Part shown: positions 1 to 11,873 of the stretch, in pieces
Numbering within the stretch: position 1 is the first letter of the stretch
How the letters are laid out: each line of letters opens with the position of its first letter
Assembly (NCBI GenBank): GCA_020055645.1
Contig: CM034547.1
Span: forward strand, 1,550,001-1,614,000
From: Tomocerus qinae
Taxonomy: Eukaryota > Arthropoda > Collembola > Entomobryomorpha > Tomoceridae
Length of the DNA: 64,000 nucleotides
Direction of reading: 5' to 3'
Notes under the pieces: model-generated
Told to the model about the DNA's origin: nothing
What the model saw: only the letters and a program-made list of their open reading frames with translations
The model's database searches: none
Made by a program: the position numbers and the translations under genes

Positions 1-2356
1 GACTTTAATGAAATTTAACAATATTGACGTACCGTCGTTTAAATGCAATGTCTCCAAAGGTTTAGAAGGCTTATTCCATTGGTGAAATAAAGTTTAGTTG
101 CTTTGAGTAGTAAAGAATATATCTTTAGTGTAATAATAAACGGGTATGGCAGATCAATGATCTAAATTAAAATGAGTCTCAGTGGTAATTGTGTTCCTAA
201 CAGTGCATGTTAATTTGTGGCTTAGACGGATAACCAGCGAATGCGACATATCAGTCCAACTAAATAAATAAGATCTAATCAGTTGTATATAGCCCTGTGT
301 TTCGTGACGACTAATACAAAACAGTGTAATTTGTAATGGAGTACGATACAAATAGGCTTATGCAATGTACATAATTTAGTAGTGCGCGTATGTACGTACA
401 AATGAGCTCATAACTCTAACTCTAGCCTGTTAAATATACTTTATGCAGATAAACGATTCTGTGTGTTTTGCTGGAGATAAGTAGATCTGGTCTGAGCTGA
501 GTCCAACCACAGAGTGGAAATTACAGGTAATGATTATAGGAGAAGAGCTAAAGGACTGACGAGGGAAACATTTTGGTCAACTTTTTCACTTGCTTCGGTA
601 GCTTGAGTTATCTTTCTCAATCAATCAATCATTTTCCAATCCCATAAATGTAAATGTTTCTTATTCTAAATATTAGTTTTATCTGTAATGCTGTCCAAAA
701 AAGTATGTACTCTGAATTACTTGGATTCAAACTATTTAACTTTGCATACGTCAGTCAATAAAGATTATTTTCAGTTGATTTTCATTTCAAATAAATTTTG
801 AGGGTTAATGAAGCGGGTGAAATTGGGTGATGCTATAATTTCTGGAGAAGATTGTTCCAGTGAAATGATTCCCTTGTAAGTAAAGTAGTGCATGATGTTG
901 TTGGTTATGAAATATTATTTATTATTACCTTTATTGGAGACGAGGGAGTAGCTAGAGTGCGGTGTGTGTACAAGTCGAGATTACACACAATAGGCAGATT
1001 AGATTGTTTGAAATTGTATCTGAATGACGCGTCTATTTATTATTAGTAACAAACGCTTGTGAATAATCGGCCGGAGCATTAGCTCACTCATTTCGTTTAT
1101 TGTCGTCCAAATCTTCTGTCAACGTATGCACACTCACACAGGTAATACGCAGATTGTTGTTCATCTCTGCTTATTCTACACACAACCTTTTCTGATGCCA
1201 GGTAAATAAAACAGTTTGCTTTGTACTCCGAGTACAGCTGTAGCTGTGCTAAGCAAAGAAGGAAGGAAGAATAAACTGAAAGTCTTCCTGGATGAAATGA
1301 CTACTTTATGATGTCTGCTAATAATGGTAACGACAAGAGCACACGGAATCCTAGTCCGTCGTTGTTAAACTGACAACTGCTGTAAAACGTTACATAAGCA
1401 GATGCACTAACTCCGTCCGTACAAGTCTACTACACGTCATGCTTCGTCTGTGTATTCGTCTTCTTGTGTGGAATAGAAAGGGTTGAAAAAGACAAATTAT
1501 CTGCAAATAAAATGCTACATATGTCCATGCGTTAAACCAAGCAATGTCTGCATAATAATGTATCTACACAGCCAGGGTTGATAAAACACATTAAAATCCA
1601 AAAGGGTTTTTCACTTTTCATGGTTTTATTCTCCATGAGTAATTATTTAGGTAGAAACTTGCGTGTCTTAAAGTTTAAATAACAGCACAAAATCACTTTA
1701 CTTTTAAATTCGCCAATTTTTTATTGTGATTGTAATGCTAAACTTGTTTCTAGTTATTAAAAACTAAATAACTAATTATTTTATTAAAATGGGATTTTGG
1801 GGAAATGCTTTGGGCTTTGAAAAACTCGTGGGGTTTTGCAAACTTGTTTTTATGGGATCTTGAAAAGCCCTGACTTAATTTCTGCAAAACATACGCCGGT
1901 TTTAGAAAACAATTTGACTGGGACTAAATAGGTTTTGTATCCCTGTTCTATGCAGAATATGTGCTAAGAGAAGAACTGAATGAGTGAATCTCTGAAGGAG
2001 ATATCCAAAGCACCTGAGTTACGGTTATAATGGATCATGGGCCTGTTTACATTTTTAGTGTTGGGCATAATAACAGCTCACATGTAAAAGTGTTTTGTGC
2101 GAAGAGGGGGAACTCACCTGCTTCATTGTCTCAAATGCAAAAGTTTGCAGTTTGTATTCCTGAGTGAGTGAGTAATCTTGGTTGACTAACGGTGAGTCTC
2201 TTTGCCGCTCTTACTCTCATTACATCTATCAAACCGTTGACTTCACTCTTTTTTCCTCTTCCTCACTCACGTACGTTTACGTATAGGTAGGCACTCTGTA
2301 TCTACCACCCCGACCGACCTTACCCCTCGTACATCAAGCAATAATATTTTGATCCT
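1..2356. other. AT-rich stretch without a recognised gene
   Basis: No open frame here resembles a protein family, and no terminal repeats were recognised. Composition is AT-rich with scattered short purine or CA-rich patches. It could be intergenic or intronic. It ends where the 3' tail of a minus-strand LINE begins. Confidence 0.5.
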
Positions 2357-2535
2357 TTGCCGTATGGTATTGGTATTGGTATTTTTATTCAAGCGTCTCA
2401 ATTTCATAGAGTTATTAATGTGAATACAGTTATTCATGTTTTAGTTCATTACATTGCATTGTTCTTGTATTATGTAGGCTTGGTTGTAGTCATATTTACA
2501 TTTAATATTATCTTAAGATTATACTCATGTTAAAG

Positions 2536-4166
2536 CTAGTTTTCTTTACCTTCATTTACAACACTATCAATGCATGATAAGTTACATACATTTGTATTTA
2601 TGTTTTCATTGGCTAACATATCTTCACATAACTGTATTCGTAAAAGGTAGGTTTTTATTTCATTTTTAAATATATGTTTGGATTTACACTCTTTTATATA
2701 TTCAGGTAACTCATTCCAAATTGATTGTGACACATTACAGAGTAATCTATTGCCATATTTATTTTTCAGAGCTACATTACAATGAATATCATTCTTATTC
2801 CTAGTATCATATCTGTGTATGCTTGATTTACATTTTAAATGAAGCAAGAAATAATCAGGACAATCATTATTTAAAATATCATTGATAAATTTAGAAATAC
2901 TACTTATATAAAGTTTGTCAGGAAATAACCATTCTAGATTTTCAGTTATATTTTGTCTAATACTATCATATTTACCTTTGTTTAGAAGCAACCTTCCTGC
3001 CCTTCTAATACAATTGTCAATTGGAATTAAATTAGTTTTATTTGCGGAGCCCCATATTTTTACCATGTAATTTAACCTAGGTTGAATATATGCATTGCAA
3101 AGTGTAATAAGTATATCTCTTGGTAAAATAGTTCGCAATGGGCTAATGCAACTGAGAACACAATTAACCCCTTTTGTCACTTTATTGATATGTTTGACCC
3201 AACTCAGAGTTGAATCAAAAACCATTCGTAAAGTTTCAAGGCTGTCACTGCTAACAATTTCAACCCCATCTACGTGAACAAGGCTGTATTGAGGGGGGGG
3301 GCATTGGGGGCAAATGCCCCCCCCGAAATCCAAGAAAAAGGGAAATTTTTTCTCGAAATACCAAAAAATTTCGCGCTTCGCGCAATTTTATGTGATTTTT
3401 AGGTTATTTTTGCCTCAATTTAGGCAAAATAAGCCAAAATTTTTCGCGCTTCGCGCGAATATGCCTAATATATTTTGTCATATGATATCATTGCCCCCTC
3501 CGAAATCGACTTCTAAATACGGTACTGTACGTGAATACCTACTTGACCAATCTCATTCACATTATGTGCACTCCCAACTAGTAGCATTTTTGTCTTGCTA
3601 AGGTTCAATTTCATACCATTTGAGTTTACCCACTCATTAACCCTCTTTAAGTCAGAGACTAAATTATTTTTTATTGCATTTAAATTACTCGGCTTGCCTG
3701 ATATGATGGTATTAGTATCATCTGCGAACATAATAGCTAAACAATGCTGTAGCACCAAAGGTAGGTCGTTTATGTAAATTGAAAATATAAGTGTTGATAA
3801 CACGCTGCCTTGTGGAGTGCCTTGCATAGTGAATTCAACCCGAGAATTCCCATTTGGTCCCTTAACGTATTGGCATCTTTCACTTAAATAGGAAATGAAC
3901 CAATCAGGGTTAATACCATACCATTTTAGCTTTTCGCAAAGAAATGTTCTAATTATGGTGTCGAATGCCTTGCGCAGGTCAAGTGACACAAGAATGCAAA
4001 TATTTCCCATGTTCAATTCACTATGCATGTGTTCAGTTATGGCTATGATTGCATGTTCTGTTGAGTGTTTTTTAGGAAAACCAAATTGTCCAATGTAAAA
4101 CAAGTTGTTCATTTCCATGTAGTTACTGAGCTCATTATAAATGCACCTTTCGGTTAATTTGGACAA
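2536..4166 (-). pseudogene. LINE family A ORF2: reverse transcriptase and C-terminal domain, split by a MITE
   Basis: The upstream piece (4166 down to 3528) carries RT motifs: QFGFPKKHSTEHA, LDLRKAFDT, GTPQGSVLS and IMFADDTN. The downstream piece (3278 down to 2536) carries LRMVFDSTLSW, RRAGRLLLNKGKYDS and HRYDTRNK, ending in NLSCIDS, which is also the end in the other family A copies. The two halves meet exactly at an 8-bp duplication flanking the 249-bp insert: the codons for I-H-V on one side repeat as H-V-D on the other. RT would copy the LINE RNA at a nicked target (family knowledge). This copy is dead. Confidence 0.85.
3279..3527. mobile_element. hAT-like MITE inserted in LINE RT, 8-bp TSD TACGTGAA
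   Basis: A 249-bp insert flanked by TACGTGAA at 3271-3278 and 3528-3535. Ends are imperfect inverted repeats (CAAGGCTGTATTG versus CAGTACCGTATTT on the opposite strand). Inside are a G-run/C-run and two TTCGCGCTTCGCGC motifs. Eight-bp duplications are typical of hAT elements. A 120-bp relative with the same left end is at 8695-8814, and internal homology recurs at 63526-63690. Confidence 0.8.
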
Positions 4167-4297
4167 ATGTAATTGGTTTTACACAGGTCTAAAGTGCTCT
4201 GGTTCTGTAGGGTTAACTATTTTTGGTATTGGTGTCACCTGGCTTAGTTTAAACTCAGATGGAAAAGTAGAGGTTGAAATACTGGTATTAATAATAT

Positions 4298-5593
4298 TTA
4301 ATACTGCTTCATAAATGTTAGGACAACTAATAACTTCTTCAAGCATGATTGGAGCAAACCCATGTCGATCAGAAGATTTTTTATTACGATTTTTGAGTTG
4401 ACTATATGCCTGAAATAATTGCTTTGAATTAATTTTTTTAATGAGAAAGTAGCCTCTAAAGGGTTAAGACCTATGGGCTGCAATGGACATGGCAGATCAC
4501 ATACTTCATTAGAAATAGAACAGAAAAAGTCATTAATACTTTCAGGGTCAAAATCACACAGGTTTCGCTTTCCATTGTTATTAATTAATGAATTTATAAC
4601 TTCCCATGCGCCGTATTCCTTAATTTTATTTATGATGTCATTTTTTCTGTCAGCAACTAAAAGCCTCCTGAAACGTTTATTAACTAATTTAAAATTTTCA
4701 TAGTCCGTAGGCAGTTTTGTATTAGTATATATTTTATATAAGTAGTCTTTTTCCTTTTTAGCTTCTAATGTTTTTATAGACAAAGGAAAATTACTCGATT
4801 TTGGTAAAATACTTAAACTTTTAATTGGGGCATGATTATTAAATAGAGATGTTATAGAACTAATAAAATTTGATGTCAACAAATCAACATCATAAGAGTT
4901 TAGAAAAATTATATTACTTAAGTCTTGTGCAAGGGATAGTTTGTCAATTTTATTGTATGAACGACAGCTTATTTCAATTTTTTTAGGATTACTAACTGAC
5001 AATGATTTTATGACGTAACATGCATCATGATCAGATGTGTGTGGTGAGATTGTGCCCACTTCAATCACATTCGATATGTCATTGGATAAAATTAAGTCTA
5101 ATTTTGCATCAAGTCTCGTCGGTTTATTTATGAGCTCATAAACATTATTTCTATCTAACATAGCTTTAAATTTCTGAATTTGCGGTTTATTCTCATGTTC
5201 CATGTGTATATTGAAATCCCCGCATACATAAAACGGTTTTCTCGTTTTCATGCATTCGTTTAGAATAGTTTCTATACTGTATATATCATTATTTGTCAAA
5301 TAAAACTTGGGTCTATAAAGACAGCATATTACTACCGATTTACATTTGTTTAATTGAGCTTTAACGCATATTATTTCAATTTCAGAGTCAGGGGCTATTG
5401 CTATGTTATTAGTTGTATAAATATTTACATGTAAATGGCTTTTATATATTATAGCTACACCACCGCCTTTTTCTGTTCTGTCTATTCTTTTAATGTCATA
5501 TCCCGGTATAGTTAGTAGAACAATTTCAGGCGATAGCTTTGTTTCACTGACACATAAAATGTCAAAGTCATTAGAGGTTAAAAAATGGTACAC
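4298..5593 (-). pseudogene. LINE family A ORF2: AP-endonuclease domain and linker
   Basis: A 431-codon open stretch starting with FDILCVSETKLSP, followed by GGGVAIIYKS, VVICCLYRPKFY, CGDFNIHM, KPTRLDAKLDLILSN and SDHDACYV. These are the expected motifs of the LINE apurinic-like endonuclease that nicks the target. The linker toward the RT follows (KKEKDYLYKIY). It joins the RT part through at least one frame change near 4170-4300. The counterpart in the + strand copy is at 46134-46988. Confidence 0.85.
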
Positions 5594-5644
5594 AAAAGTT
5601 GTTTTATGACGTATAGAATTAATATTATGATGTCCTAACTTAAG

Positions 5645-6560
5645 TCATTTATTTTTGGCTGTTCTAATGGGCTGTAATCTTACATTATGCTGAGAATTAA
5701 GATTAGTAGGATTTTTGTTAACAAGCGGCCTGCCTTGTGGGGTTACCGTCCTTATCTTACTAGAATTTGTTTGAATTGTTTTTAGTGCATTTGGCTTTAG
5801 TGAATGAGATTGAGAGTACAGTAGTCCATTATTCTGAACAATAGACGCACTTGGCGTTTCATGGATATTAGGAGTATAACTTGGAATTACTGTAGCTTGT
5901 TTATGTTGATTATGTAAATCTACATTATTAGTGTGTTCCTTATTACTAAAGTCATGTAATATGTGCTCCATATAATAACCATAATAGTCATATCCACCTA
6001 CAAGTATTAGGGACCCATTTAAGTAAGCATTTGATTGCTCTAATCTAACCTGTCTTAACTTATCACGTTTTACTTTAGCGAGTGCACTCTCTTTTACTGT
6101 TAAGTCTGGAGATATGTATATGTTATTATAATATTGGTTATTAATGAGATTGCCACTATTTAACAAAAGCTTTCGTCTTTCTAGCAAACTGTATAGAGTG
6201 ACTCGTACTAACAGTGGAGATTTAGAAATGCATTCAACCTCTCTTATCTGACTTATGCTAATACTAAGACATTCAAATTAATCACATACTATACCTCCTA
6301 AAATTTTTACATCCAATGACGTAGTGGAAATTCCCCTTATTATTACATTATATTTTCGTTGGTCCACGTTAATTTTTTCAATTAAATTTTCAATTTTTAA
6401 ATCTTGCTCAACTAATTTTGTACTAATAAGGTCCAATTCGTTTACATGTTCTAATGCATTATCATTTTGTATTGTCTCAAAGTTAGCTATTTTTGATTCT
6501 AATGTATTAATTTTTTAACTAGTTCGTCAATAATTTTTTGTTTGGACAATTGCTGCAGTT
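5645..6560 (-). pseudogene. LINE family A ORF1 remnant (coiled coil, Ser/Asn-rich tail)
   Basis: The distal 180-codon piece (6187-5645) contains SLILVGGYDYYGYYMEHI and an Asn/Gln/Ser-rich tail ending RTAKNK. Its tail matches the degraded ORF1 ahead of the endonuclease at 45.6-46.1 kb (shared ILHDFSNK/IIHDFEKI and PIRTA/LARPARTR segments). Upstream (6560-6300), in another frame, comes a heptad-like segment (LDLISTKLVEQDLKIENLI) followed by YNVIIRGIS, as in LINE ORF1 coiled coils leading into an RNA-binding domain. Frameshifts separate the pieces. ORF1 would act as the RNA-binding chaperone. Confidence 0.65.
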
Positions 6561-7474
6561 GGTTTTAGGAGACATAATATGTTCTATTAGTTACAAAAGA
6601 ATAAATTATCTTAAACTATATTATTAGCTATGATTTAACCTTGTAAGTGTGTATCTGAAGTTTGTTGACGTGATGTACTGTGTGTGTATTTTCAATTAAT
6701 TCAGCAAAGCGGAAGCAAGCAGATTATCAGCAACAATTTTCACTAGCTAATTTTTAGGTACTAGTACCCTGGCACCTTACAGTTGGGTGGTTTCCGAACT
6801 CACCGTGACTATTATTAGGGTCAGGATCCCTGGCAGCAAGTAGAGTAGTTTTTGAAAAGAGGGCTTTTTAAGGTAAGGCAGAGTGTGGAGCAAAAGGCAA
6901 GACAACCTTCACTGCGTATGTCTAAACGCGGCTATGGCTCACTTTTAAGTAAGTGCAGATGTTCGTATGCGAATGAGACAAGTTGTCTGTTTAGAAGAAG
7001 CTCCCTCCCGTCTGTTCTATATAATATACATGTGCACACTTTGGCGATTGGTCATGCCTTGGAATTCATTTAAGCTCATCTTATGCTAACAAGTAGCACT
7101 GTAACATCCGTCGGTAGATATCCACATTTATTCCGTTCGGATTCAATCCATTTACCATGCTCGGATGTACCATAAATGAAAGTAAGGTATACGTTAATCT
7201 GCGTGTCTTAGAAGCAATAGTTTGTTCTGCAAATTTGTCCCGTATTACACTTTCTCCCCAATTATATTTGCTATCATTTACACCTGCCCCCTATCGTTTT
7301 TACGAGTTTCGCTTTTATTGCAATATCTTTTGATTAAGATGTCCGATCTTAATAAGATTTCAAATCTAGGATAAATAGACTAGTTTTAATCGATGGTGTT
7401 AGTATCATCCCTTTAGCTATTACAGTTTGGTAATTATGACCAAAGGTATCCCTCTCAGTCTCCTATCCCTCCCA

Positions 7475-7497
7475 GTCTACTACATAATGTAGTAGAC
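7475..7497. repeat. Palindrome, 11-bp arms
   Basis: GTCTACTACAT, one A, ATGTAGTAGAC: arms of 11 bp are exactly complementary. Function unknown. Confidence 0.8.
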
Positions 7498-7726
7498 ATA
7501 TTATGTATGCATTAAGATTCAATACTTTCAATACGAGAAGTAAATTAGAAATATGATGGTAACTAAATTAGCAAGAGCAATTAAGTCCAATTCATTCCAA
7601 TTCAGTCAAAGTCTGTCCAATTCAATCCGGTCTAATTCAGTCCAATTCGGTCCACTTCAGTCCACATAGGGCCATACCGTCCTTACTTTGAAAAAAGCTC
7701 ATATTCTACTCATAGCAGCCTATATA

Positions 7727-7762
7727 CTACTACAGATACCTCCTAGGAGGTATCTGTAGTAG
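7727..7762. repeat. Perfect 36-bp palindrome, no loop
   Basis: Two 18-bp arms meet at CCTAGG (centre between 7744 and 7745) with no mismatch. It shares the CTACTACA/TGTAGTAG theme with the smaller palindrome 240 bp upstream. Confidence 0.85.
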
Positions 7763-8031
7763 CTCCTGTGCAAATTTTCTGCTGTATACTTTCCATGTAA
7801 TGTATCTTATATACGATAAAACTTATCCTGAAAATACTATATATAGATAGGTAAATTTATTGCTTTATCTCAGTCTGTGGTTATAATACGAAGATTGAAT
7901 TATCATAAACTGTGATTGTGATCATCACTAGTTTCAAGAAAATATCTTTACGTATGCAGCTGTAATAAATGACACCTGTACATACTATATAGGTATGGTA
8001 TACTTGTATTATTGGGATTTTAGTGGTTATG

Positions 8032-11000
8032 TTATGTTAGGAGAAATTTACAATAGCAATATTGTTCCCACAGAGGGTTAGAGACACAAGATACATCTGT
8101 GTTAATCTTGCTGGTACGCAGGACATTTGCCTTCGAACTAAACAAATTGGTCTGGGGATAAAAGTCGATGTCGGCCTCGAAAAGGAAATCCCCAGGGTGG
8201 GAAGTGAATGTGATGATGTATGTAGTTCTGCTGTTTTCTTTATGGGCAGTTTTGTCCAGCAAGGCTCCTCCAACGACTTTGCCAACTCTGAGGTCAGCAC
8301 ATTTATCGTCGGGTAAAAACGAATTTACATGTGAAATAGCATTAGCTGCTGCCTGTTGCAAATGTTGGTCTACAGAGTCGACTTCCTCCAGGGGGTAACA
8401 GGCGCAGAATGTTTCAGGGACACCGACGTCCTCACAAGTCCAATTTTCTGGAACAGGAACGAGTAAACTGTGTTGAAATCTCTTTGGAATTACTTCACCG
8501 CTCTTCATGTCTTTTTCATCGGCAAGTGCTTTAGAATCTGTAAACTCATCTAGAATATGGTTGATTGTCCAGTGCAAATGAAACGGAGACGTCAGCCGCC
8601 TAAAGAGAAAATATTAGATAAAAATTTTATTTCCCATTTCAAAGAAAAAAGTTACAGTCAGATGATCCCAACATTTCCCTCCAAGGGCAGTATACAAGGC
8701 TGTATTGAAGGGGGCATAGATGAATGTCCCCCGACATACATGAAGATTTTTGAAAGCTCCGAAATTCCTAGAATTTAGCGCTATATGACATAAATTTAAA
8801 TAAATACAGTAGTGGTAGTGTAGAATTTACATAAAAACATTCACGGGCTTTAAGAAACGATAAACTAGTCAATTTCAGGAAATATCGATGTAAATTCAAA
8901 TTAGGAAAAGTGAAAATTTGTATCGTCTTGGAAAATCAAGAAGCAATTTCACATTTTCTTGGAAGATGTCATAATTATACCTAGAATTGGCGATGAGGGA
9001 TTCTTCCCATTTTGGATATCTTTCTTTAATGCTAGGTGGAAGATAAATCCACAGGGCTGGAAGCTTTTCTTCGTACCAACCCGACAGTGTTTCTCTAAAT
9101 CTACCAAATCTGTATCCGTGATCGCTCAGGAAGATGAAGATGGTGTTTGACCTGGTTGGTGTTTGGGTGGACAGAATTAATTTTGCATAGAGATTATCCA
9201 CCAGCTGACAGTTGTTGACCACGTTGTGAGTCAGCGTCGTACTCCAGCTGAGACTGAAAAGGGGAACTCTGCTGCTGTCAGCCATTTCCCACAGACTGTT
9301 GATGTAGTCCACGATCATCTCATCATTTGTTTTGTACCCCACACAGTCCAAGTAGTCATTCTGGCAACAACGAAATAAATAAACCATGTACAAATGGGGG
9401 GTGTAACAAAGTGGTGTGTTATGACATTAACGACATGTCTTTGTGACCTTTCGAACGAGTTGTATTGTAATTTATGCGATAAATCGAACCGCAGTTACAT
9501 GAATATTTAGTCAGTTGTAGTTTTCACCCACCTCCCCAATCAGGGGGTTACTGGGGTTTACTTTTTAATGTCGCTGAACGTTTTTGCTGTCAATCGAGAC
9601 ATTACACGACATTGTAGGACGAATAACACTGAAGTTACATCGAATTTTCAGTTATTTTTATGTATTTTACCCACTTCCCCTGTCAGGGGATGACAATAAC
9701 CTACTTAATAGTGTCTATTGACATGCCAGCTTTCAATCGAGTCATTACACGACTTTGTAGGACGAATAGAACTGAAGTTACGTCAATTTTTAAGTTTTTA
9801 CCCCCTTCCCCTGTTAGGGGATGACTGTAACCTACTTAATAGTGTTCCTCAAATCATTTTGATATCGAACAAGGTATTAAACGACTTTTTACGACGCCCA
9901 GAACGGAAGTTACGTCAATTTTTAGTTTTCGAACCCCTCCCCCAGTCAGGGGGCGAGACCGATTTTGCCCACAGACAGACAGACAGACAGATCGGTCATT
10001 CCTATAAAGTGGTGTACACACCACTTAATAAATAACTAACATTGCCACATCGAGGATTTTCCTTACCCTCACAATGTGGAGTGTGTTGAGGACATCAGGG
10101 GAATTTTCGTGAGCTGCCAGAAATAAAGTTCTCAAGTAAAAATCCACTGGTTGCTGCACAAATCCCGTTTTCATGTAGTTGAAACCAGTGAAAGATGGTC
10201 GGTCTTCGATTTGAGCCGTGTAATAATTTGCAGCATCCAATCTTTTCCATATAAAAGGACAATCATCTTGCTTCATCTCTATAGACTTGTAGCAAATCTT
10301 AACAAGGTCATCCTCACTGTAGCCATTGAATAACGCCGCAAAATTCGGAAAGGTATTTGCGCCAACTGAAATTCATTTCCCCAATTATTAAATAATACAA
10401 TACAATTTCTATTTTTTATTAGTCCTGTTCAAAATGTCAAAAAATAATTGAAATGTTATTTTTGAGAAGTCATTACAAGACTAAAATAAGATTTTGTGCA
10501 TTACCTTTAGTGTAACCTAACATTTCAATAGCCCCGATTTCATTCAAGGCTTTCACAGTTTTGAACATGTTCCGATGAACATTAATCCGGGATGTGGAAT
10601 CCAGACCGACAAGAATTATATTTGGTGGAAGTAGATTAGATTCATTTCGTAAATAACTTTCCCAATACTCCGCTTTGGTCTTTTTAATCTTTCTAATTCC
10701 GTCAGCCAAGTCAGTTGTAGTAGGGATTGAGTGGTATTGTGTATAAAGTGTTCGTAACTTTCCTGTCCAGGAATTTGTCCAACACGACACTTTAAAGAAT
10801 TCACCCTCATGCGGAGTTGTTTTGTTTTGCATGTCAACGCAGTCTTCAGAATACCTGGGCTCATCAATCGTTGGAATTTATCATCATTCTTAGAACAAGA
10901 ACATTTATAAAATTATTTCGCCAAGTTTGATTCAGGACATACTTAACTAAGTTGTCTGCCTCGCTATCGTAGTCGTTTTCCTCTTGCTCTTCTCTCATTA

Positions 11001-11873
11001 TGACTTCGTAGCAACAACGTATATTCTCCATCAGGTAGCCAGACTCTGCAATGTCGCTTTCATTTATAAAAATTGCCTACAGATAGACAAGATTGTTTGT
11101 TAGCGACTACCTACACATAATCTCATGAGCATAAATCCAAATGTAATCTTGAAAATTCTGAGAGGTAATGGGAAAGATTGGGAGATTTGGATTTAGAGTG
11201 CGTTTGGCATTTTTAAATGTTAAGTTAGGTATAATTGATTGATTGATTGATTGATCAGCTTTAATGACGAGTTCTGGCCAGCTTATAGCTGTTCTCTCCC
11301 AGGTGTTAATATCATAATATATTATATTATCAAATAAATAGGCTTTAAATTCTATTTGATATTCCTACCGAATTGTCATTGTATGTCCAGTGGAAATGAG
11401 TCTTTCGACAATTTTCAGGGTACTCTGGAAGTTGCATGAAAGGCATCACCAAAGGGTCCCATGGGTTGATCACCGGGATCTTGCAATTTCTTTGGTTGAT
11501 TAGCAGTCCCTTACTCGCTAAAGACTTCACATCCAGAAAATCTAAACTTTTAACCACAAATTCTGTACAAATTGCATGAAAACAGGCGATTTTCGTTTAT
11601 GTCTTCAAAACTCTAAACGTGGAAATGATGAAACTATTACTTATTCAATATCAAGTTGTTGTTATTTAATGTAATGATAGAAAATCGGGGCTCACAGTTT
11701 CTAATTGTGTACGTTGTCTTTCCAGCGATAATTTCGGGAATGGGTAAAATGTCTTTGATATTTTTCGGTAGCAAGATGAAAATATTTGTCAGAGAAATTA
11801 GTATAGATATGAGAAGAAATAGTGCAAAGAATTTCCTTGTTTTTCCCCTCAGAGCTAGTCTTGGGTTCTCCAT
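8032..11873 (-). CDS. DUF229 family membrane protein (alkaline-phosphatase/sulfatase fold), at least seven exons
   Basis: Exons read on the minus strand: 1 (from 11873) with a Lys/Arg-rich N-terminus and one hydrophobic anchor of about 20 residues; 2, 11562-11369 (NCKIPVINPWDP); 3, 11076-10943; 4, 10854-10505 (ILVGLDSTSR, the fold's nucleophile region); 5, 10365-10067 (VGANTFPNFAALFNG); 6, 9360-8945 (LSDHGYRFG, metal-site His/Asp); 7, 8599-8032 (RLTSPFHLHW, then a Cys-rich tail). Exons 2-6 join in phase through AG/GT borders. Exon 6 to 7 keeps frame only with a GC donor at 8944. The exon 1-2 junction is unresolved, so a small exon may be missing. The architecture is type II membrane with an extracytoplasmic enzyme-like domain. 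DUF229 is a large invertebrate family of unknown substrate. Two introns carry repeats (8695-8814, 9470-10035). Confidence 0.85.
8695..8814. mobile_element. Short hAT-like MITE in a DUF229 intron
   Basis: Starts CAAGGCTGTATTGAAGGGGG and ends AAATACAGTAGTG, matching the ends of the 249-bp element at 3279. Flanks GCAGTATA and GTAGTGTA look like an 8-bp duplication with two substitutions. It sits in the last intron of the DUF229 gene, between 8600 and 8944. Confidence 0.65.
9470..10035. repeat. About 120-bp repeat units plus GACA tract and terminal hairpin, in a DUF229 intron
   Basis: Three to four units, each with ACGAC..GTAGGACGAATA, GAAGTTACGTCAATTTTTA and CCCCTGTYAGGGGATGA boxes. The last unit runs into (CAGA)n and an AAGTGGTGTACACACCACTT hairpin followed by AATAA. 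The same layout recurs near 51740-51805, and units in the other orientation lie at 39960-40330. It is a dispersed repeat of unknown class. Confidence 0.6.

Larger units (their letters stand above)
2357..6570 (-). mobile_element. LINE family A, copy 1 (ORF1, endonuclease, RT), degenerate
   Basis: A non-LTR retrotransposon on the minus strand. In transcription order it shows an ORF1-like coiled-coil region (from about 6560), an endonuclease/exonuclease/phosphatase domain, a reverse transcriptase with DLRKAFDT, TPQGSV and FADD motifs, and a C-terminal part with YDTRNK and WNELP. The 3' end is a short tail of AATACC repeats near 2357-2380. The reading frame is broken several times and is interrupted by a MITE at 3279-3527. 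RT and C-terminal motifs place it in the CR1/Jockey/L2 group (known families; the exact clade is not resolved). Related copies lie at 45.6-50.4 and 53.4-59.3 kb. Confidence 0.88.
6571..8031. other. Gene-free interval with palindromes and CAATTCAGTC-like repeats
   Basis: No protein-coding similarity seen. It contains two strong palindromes (7475-7497 and 7727-7762) and a run of about ten-base degenerate repeats around CAATTCAGTC at 7580-7672. It lies between a LINE 5' region and the 3' end of the DUF229 gene. Confidence 0.5.

Noticed and set aside
8037-8398. Extra frames within the last DUF229 exon
   Set aside because: Shadows; the 8577-8032 frame continues the DUF229 C-terminus.
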